From Pseudomonas sp. UBA1879 (GTDB lineage: Bacteria; Pseudomonadota; Gammaproteobacteria; Pseudomonadales; Pseudomonadaceae): 64,000 nucleotides of DNA. Position numbers and translations under genes: made by a program. The notes beneath the pieces were generated by a model. The model saw only the letters and a program-made list of their open reading frames with translations. It did not search any database and was not told where the DNA came from. The stretch lies in NCBI RefSeq assembly GCF_002338065.1, contig NZ_DDHJ01000019.1:1-64000 (forward strand). Reading direction: 5' to 3'. Numbering within the stretch: position 1 is the first letter of the stretch; the number at the start of each line of letters is the position of its first letter. Shown in pieces: positions 61,534 through 64,000 of the stretch.

Positions 61534-62289
61534 TCAGCGACCGCTGCGCTTATGACTGCCGCGTTTGGCCAACCGCTGCCACCACGCATCGACCAGCCCG
61601 CTATCCCCAGGGGCTTGCAGGTAGGCGGCGAGCAGTTCGCGGATTTCGGCTTCGTTCCACATCGGCGCGCGGCGCAGCAAGGGTTCGATGTCCTTGACCC
61701 GGTCCCGCTGGCCGAATATCGATTTTCGCGTTTTTTCGAGGTCGATCAACTGCGCTTGATATGCGCCGCCCTTGGCCTTGAGAAAAATGTGCTTGGGATA
61801 GAAACAACCATGCACCTGACCGGCCTTGTGCAGCGTGCGGGCCAACTGACCGCAGGCGTGCAGGATCGCCAGGCGCTGAGTCGCCGGCAGTTCACCCCAC
61901 TGCGTCAGCAGTGCGTCCAGATCGCTCCAGCCGTCCAGCGCTCGGGTCATCAGAATCGCCCGGCGCTCGCCATTAACTTTCTTCTCGCCGTAGAACACCG
62001 CGTGCAGCGCCGGAATGCCGAGCTTCTGGTACAGGCTGATGTTGCGAAACTCGCGAGAAAACGACGGCTCGCCGAACGGGTGATGCAGCGTGTGGGTCAG
62101 GTAATTGCTTTGGCGTTTGAGGTAATAACCCGAGCCTTCCAGCTCCAGCCGAAACACGCTGCTCCAGCCGCCGCGCCCGGTGTTGGGCTCGTCCACGGCG
62201 TCGAGCTGCACGTCCCACAGCGAATCGAAATCGGCCAGACCGTGCCGCTCCAGCAAGCCACGGTCGGCCTCGGCAATGAACACACTCAT
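61534..62289 (-). CDS. LPS core kinase WapQ-like
   Basis: 251 aa. WaaP/WapQ-type kinase-like protein: GGWSSVFRLELEGSGYYLKRQ carries the ATP-binding lysine and QVHGCFYPKHIFLK is the catalytic-loop equivalent, with Cys where HxD kinases have Asp. LIDLEKTRKS follows. It starts within the wapP stop (ATGA), at ATG 62289; the longer upstream frame overlaps wapP. In P. aeruginosa wapQ, wapP and waaP act together on inner-core phosphorylation. Confidence 0.87.
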   Translation of the reverse strand: MSVFIAEADRGLLERHGLADFDSLWDVQLDAVDEPNTGRGGWSSVFRLELEGSGYYLKRQSNYLTHTLHHPFGEPSFSREFRNISLYQKLGIPALHAVFYGEKKVNGERRAILMTRALDGWSDLDALLTQWGELPATQRLAILHACGQLARTLHKAGQVHGCFYPKHIFLKAKGGAYQAQLIDLEKTRKSIFGQRDRVKDIEPLLRRAPMWNEAEIRELLAAYLQAPGDSGLVDAWWQRLAKRGSHKRSGR

Positions 62290-63020
62290 TCGCGACCCTC
62301 GAAAAAGCTGACGATGTGTCGAATGCGCTTCTTGTCCGACGCATTCAGGCGCTCGCGCCCACGGTATTGCAGATAGAAACGCAGCCGCTGGGTGGCGGAC
62401 AGGTGATATTTGGCCACTTTGTCCAGACAGGCCAAGTCCTTGGTGATGCGATAACGGAGCATGAAGCTGACCCAAAACGCGCCGTTGGGGCAGTCGATCA
62501 GAAACACCGTCGAACGGTCATCCACCAACAGGTTGCGCCACTTCAGGTCGTTATGGGTGAAGCGATGATCGTGCATGGTCCGCGTATAGCGTGCGACCTG
62601 CTGGCTGATGCCGTCGACCCACGAACGGTCGGTCAGACGCTGATCGTGGTGACGCGCCAATTCGGACAAATCTTCGGTGCGCGGCAGCTCGCGGGTGATC
62701 AACGCGCCACGGTCATACGCCGCGCCATTACGCTCCAGGCCCCAGGCAATCACCTCGGCAGTCGGGATGCCCCATTTCGCGAAGCGCTTGAGGTTCTGCC
62801 ACTCGGATTTCACCCGCGGACGCCCTAGATAACGCCGCAGGCCCTTGCCCGCCGCAACATAGCGTTTGACGTAGTAATTCACGCCATCACGCTCGACACG
62901 GATGACTTCCGACAACGGATCGCGGGTCAAACGCTCGCCTTTCAAGGCGAACACGGCGTCCAGCGATCCAAAATCAGCGGCCAGCGCGGCGTATTCAGGT
63001 TCAAGGTTCCAACCCGCCAT
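62286..63020 (-). CDS. LPS core kinase WapP-like
   Basis: 244 aa. Kinase-like fold with VNYYVKRYVAAGKGLRRYL, the catalytic loop FTHNDLKWRNLLVDD with intact Asp, and FLIDCPNG. ATG 63020 shares one base with the waaP stop; the frame continues far upstream through waaP but without similarity. It sits between waaP and wapQ. Confidence 0.88.
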   Translation of the reverse strand: MAGWNLEPEYAALAADFGSLDAVFALKGERLTRDPLSEVIRVERDGVNYYVKRYVAAGKGLRRYLGRPRVKSEWQNLKRFAKWGIPTAEVIAWGLERNGAAYDRGALITRELPRTEDLSELARHHDQRLTDRSWVDGISQQVARYTRTMHDHRFTHNDLKWRNLLVDDRSTVFLIDCPNGAFWVSFMLRYRITKDLACLDKVAKYHLSATQRLRFYLQYRGRERLNASDKKRIRHIVSFFEGRE

Positions 63021-63826
63021 CAGAGCGCATCCCCGTACCGCAGCTTGCGCTGATACAGCTTCTCGGCCTTGGCTTCCAGCCATACCAACAACGCCGATTC
63101 CTCGGCCAGAATCTTGCGCAAAGGTTGCTGGAAGTAGCCCTTGAGGAAACGCAGCTTGTCGCGGCGGGTCAGGCCAATGTCCAGCGCCGAGAAATACAGC
63201 GCGGCCAGGTCCTTGTTGCGCCAGCGTTGGGTGATCTGGTCGCGGGTCTGCGCGCGGTGCAGGTCGATCACCGACAGCTTGAAACTGTCGGGGGTGACCG
63301 GCGTGTCGGTGTGCAGCAGAAAATGGCAGAGGTAGCAGTCGCGATGGTTGACCCCGGCGCGGTGCATCATGCCCACGAGGCGCGCAACTTCGGCAATGTA
63401 CGCCCATTTCATGCGCGGCTCGGGGGGCTGTTTCACCCAATTGATGCTGACGTCTTCCATGCTTTCGGTCGGCGCCAGCTCTTCGGTGACGATGAACGAA
63501 TGCTGCGCGGCCGGATTGCTGCCGCGCTCGCCGTAGGCAACGGCGGTCATGGTCGGCACGCCAACTTCCGTGAGGCGATTGATCGCATCGAATTCCTTGC
63601 CCGCGCCCAGCACCGGCAGTTTCGCGGTCAGCAGGTTCTTCACCACTTCGCCCCAACCGATACCGCGATGGATTTTGACGAAATACCCACGCCCGTCGAC
63701 TTCGGTGCGCAGCGTGCGGCGGTTTTCCAGCTCGCGGTACACCTGGCCTTTCAGCTCTTCGACGGCCTCGAACGCGTCGCGCCCGGCCCAAAGGGACTTG
63801 AAGGGTTCAGCAAGGATCAGTTTCAT
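63020..63826 (-). CDS. LPS core heptose(I) kinase WaaP
   Basis: 268 aa, the usual WaaP length. YFVKIHRGIGWGEVVKNLL supplies the ATP lysine, NHRDCYLCHFLL is the catalytic loop with Asp, and LSVIDLHRAQ the metal-binding segment. It phosphorylates the inner-core heptose and is essential in P. aeruginosa. ATG 63826 overlaps the waaG stop (ATGA). Confidence 0.96.
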   Translation of the reverse strand: MKLILAEPFKSLWAGRDAFEAVEELKGQVYRELENRRTLRTEVDGRGYFVKIHRGIGWGEVVKNLLTAKLPVLGAGKEFDAINRLTEVGVPTMTAVAYGERGSNPAAQHSFIVTEELAPTESMEDVSINWVKQPPEPRMKWAYIAEVARLVGMMHRAGVNHRDCYLCHFLLHTDTPVTPDSFKLSVIDLHRAQTRDQITQRWRNKDLAALYFSALDIGLTRRDKLRFLKGYFQQPLRKILAEESALLVWLEAKAEKLYQRKLRYGDAL

Positions 63827-64000
63827 CCGTGACGCTCCGCCAGAATCACATCCGCAGCGTGCTGCGGCATGCTGTAAAGATCCGCCGTATCGGCGAACGC
63901 CAGCCCGTTTCGCGCCCAATTCGCGCGAGCGGGGTCGTCTTCGAGCATGCGGGTCAGGTATTGATTGAGCTGGTTCTGCTCGAACGGCTCATCAAGCACC
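63823..64000 (-). CDS. LPS core glucosyltransferase WaaG, C-terminal end only
   Basis: Partial: the 5' part lies beyond the window edge. The visible 58 residues end ...ILAERHG and include the C-terminal helix LNQYLTRMLEDDPARANWAR. The stop TGA overlaps the waaP start. The position upstream of waaP matches PA5010 (waaG, GT4). Confidence 0.8.
   Translation of the reverse strand, partial: VLDEPFEQNQLNQYLTRMLEDDPARANWARNGLAFADTADLYSMPQHAADVILAERHG

Overview
The window comes from a pseudomonad of the P. fluorescens/P. syringae side of the genus. The basis is the gene content and order: motBA, an HDOD protein, a rhodanese, psd, serB, parC-parE, cpdA, a Nudix hydrolase, cytX-thiC, a TolC-type porin, waaA, hldE, msbA, waaL, wapR, ssg, dnpA, mig-14, wapH, wapO and a run of LPS-core kinases ending in waaP and waaG. 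As I remember it, this order matches the PA4953-PA5010 stretch of P. aeruginosa PAO1. Base composition is GC-rich with Pseudomonas-type REP inverted repeats between genes, and a TPP riboswitch precedes thiC. No rRNA, tRNA, CRISPR array, insertion sequence or integrase was seen.

Layout. (1) 1-2701: an accessory bacteriocin module, an E9-type HNH-nuclease pyocin with its Im9-type immunity protein, sitting at the 3' end of motB. The left edge carries a second, diverged copy of the motB 3' end plus terminator. (2) 2720-23940: conserved core. It holds the flagellar stator genes behind a FliA-type promoter, phospholipid and serine metabolism, topoisomerase IV (parC and parE bracket two small envelope genes in one overlapping operon), a cAMP phosphodiesterase and a Nudix hydrolase. 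It ends with a DUF3298-type lipoprotein gene. (3) 23941-29540: an AT-richer toxin-immunity array. It has one intact Ntox15/Tde1-like nuclease toxin, three broken remnants of related toxins and four intact paralogous Tdi1-like immunity genes. Two of the immunity genes are followed by a copy of the 3' end of the upstream lipoprotein gene plus a terminator. (4) 29571-40577: cytX, thiC with its riboswitch, a TolC-family porin, waaA, a LysR regulator opposite an SMR transporter, and a three-gene oxidoreductase group. (5) 40652-64000: LPS core synthesis and export, interrupted at 53756-59866 by a giant toxin-like gene placed between wapO and the kinase genes.

How the genes work together. HldE, WaaA, WapR, WapH, Ssg, WapO, the WaaP/WapP/WapQ-type kinases and WaaG build and decorate the inner and outer core. 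MsbA flips lipid A-core and WaaL ligates O-antigen. DnpA and Mig-14 are associated in the genus with tolerance to antibiotics and antimicrobial peptides. Set into this core are three competition or virulence modules: the pyocin, the Tde1/Tdi1-like array and the giant TIKI-fold toxin.

The most unusual signals are four. First, two unrelated toxin-immunity modules are both bordered by duplicated 3' ends of the neighbouring housekeeping gene plus terminator. Second, the array has retained all four immunity genes while three of its four toxins have decayed, one of them to a scar of about a dozen codons. Third, the giant protein carries a tandem domain whose first copy has lost both GX2H motifs that the second keeps. 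Fourth, TTG start codons sit on stop codons (TTGA) at three operon junctions.
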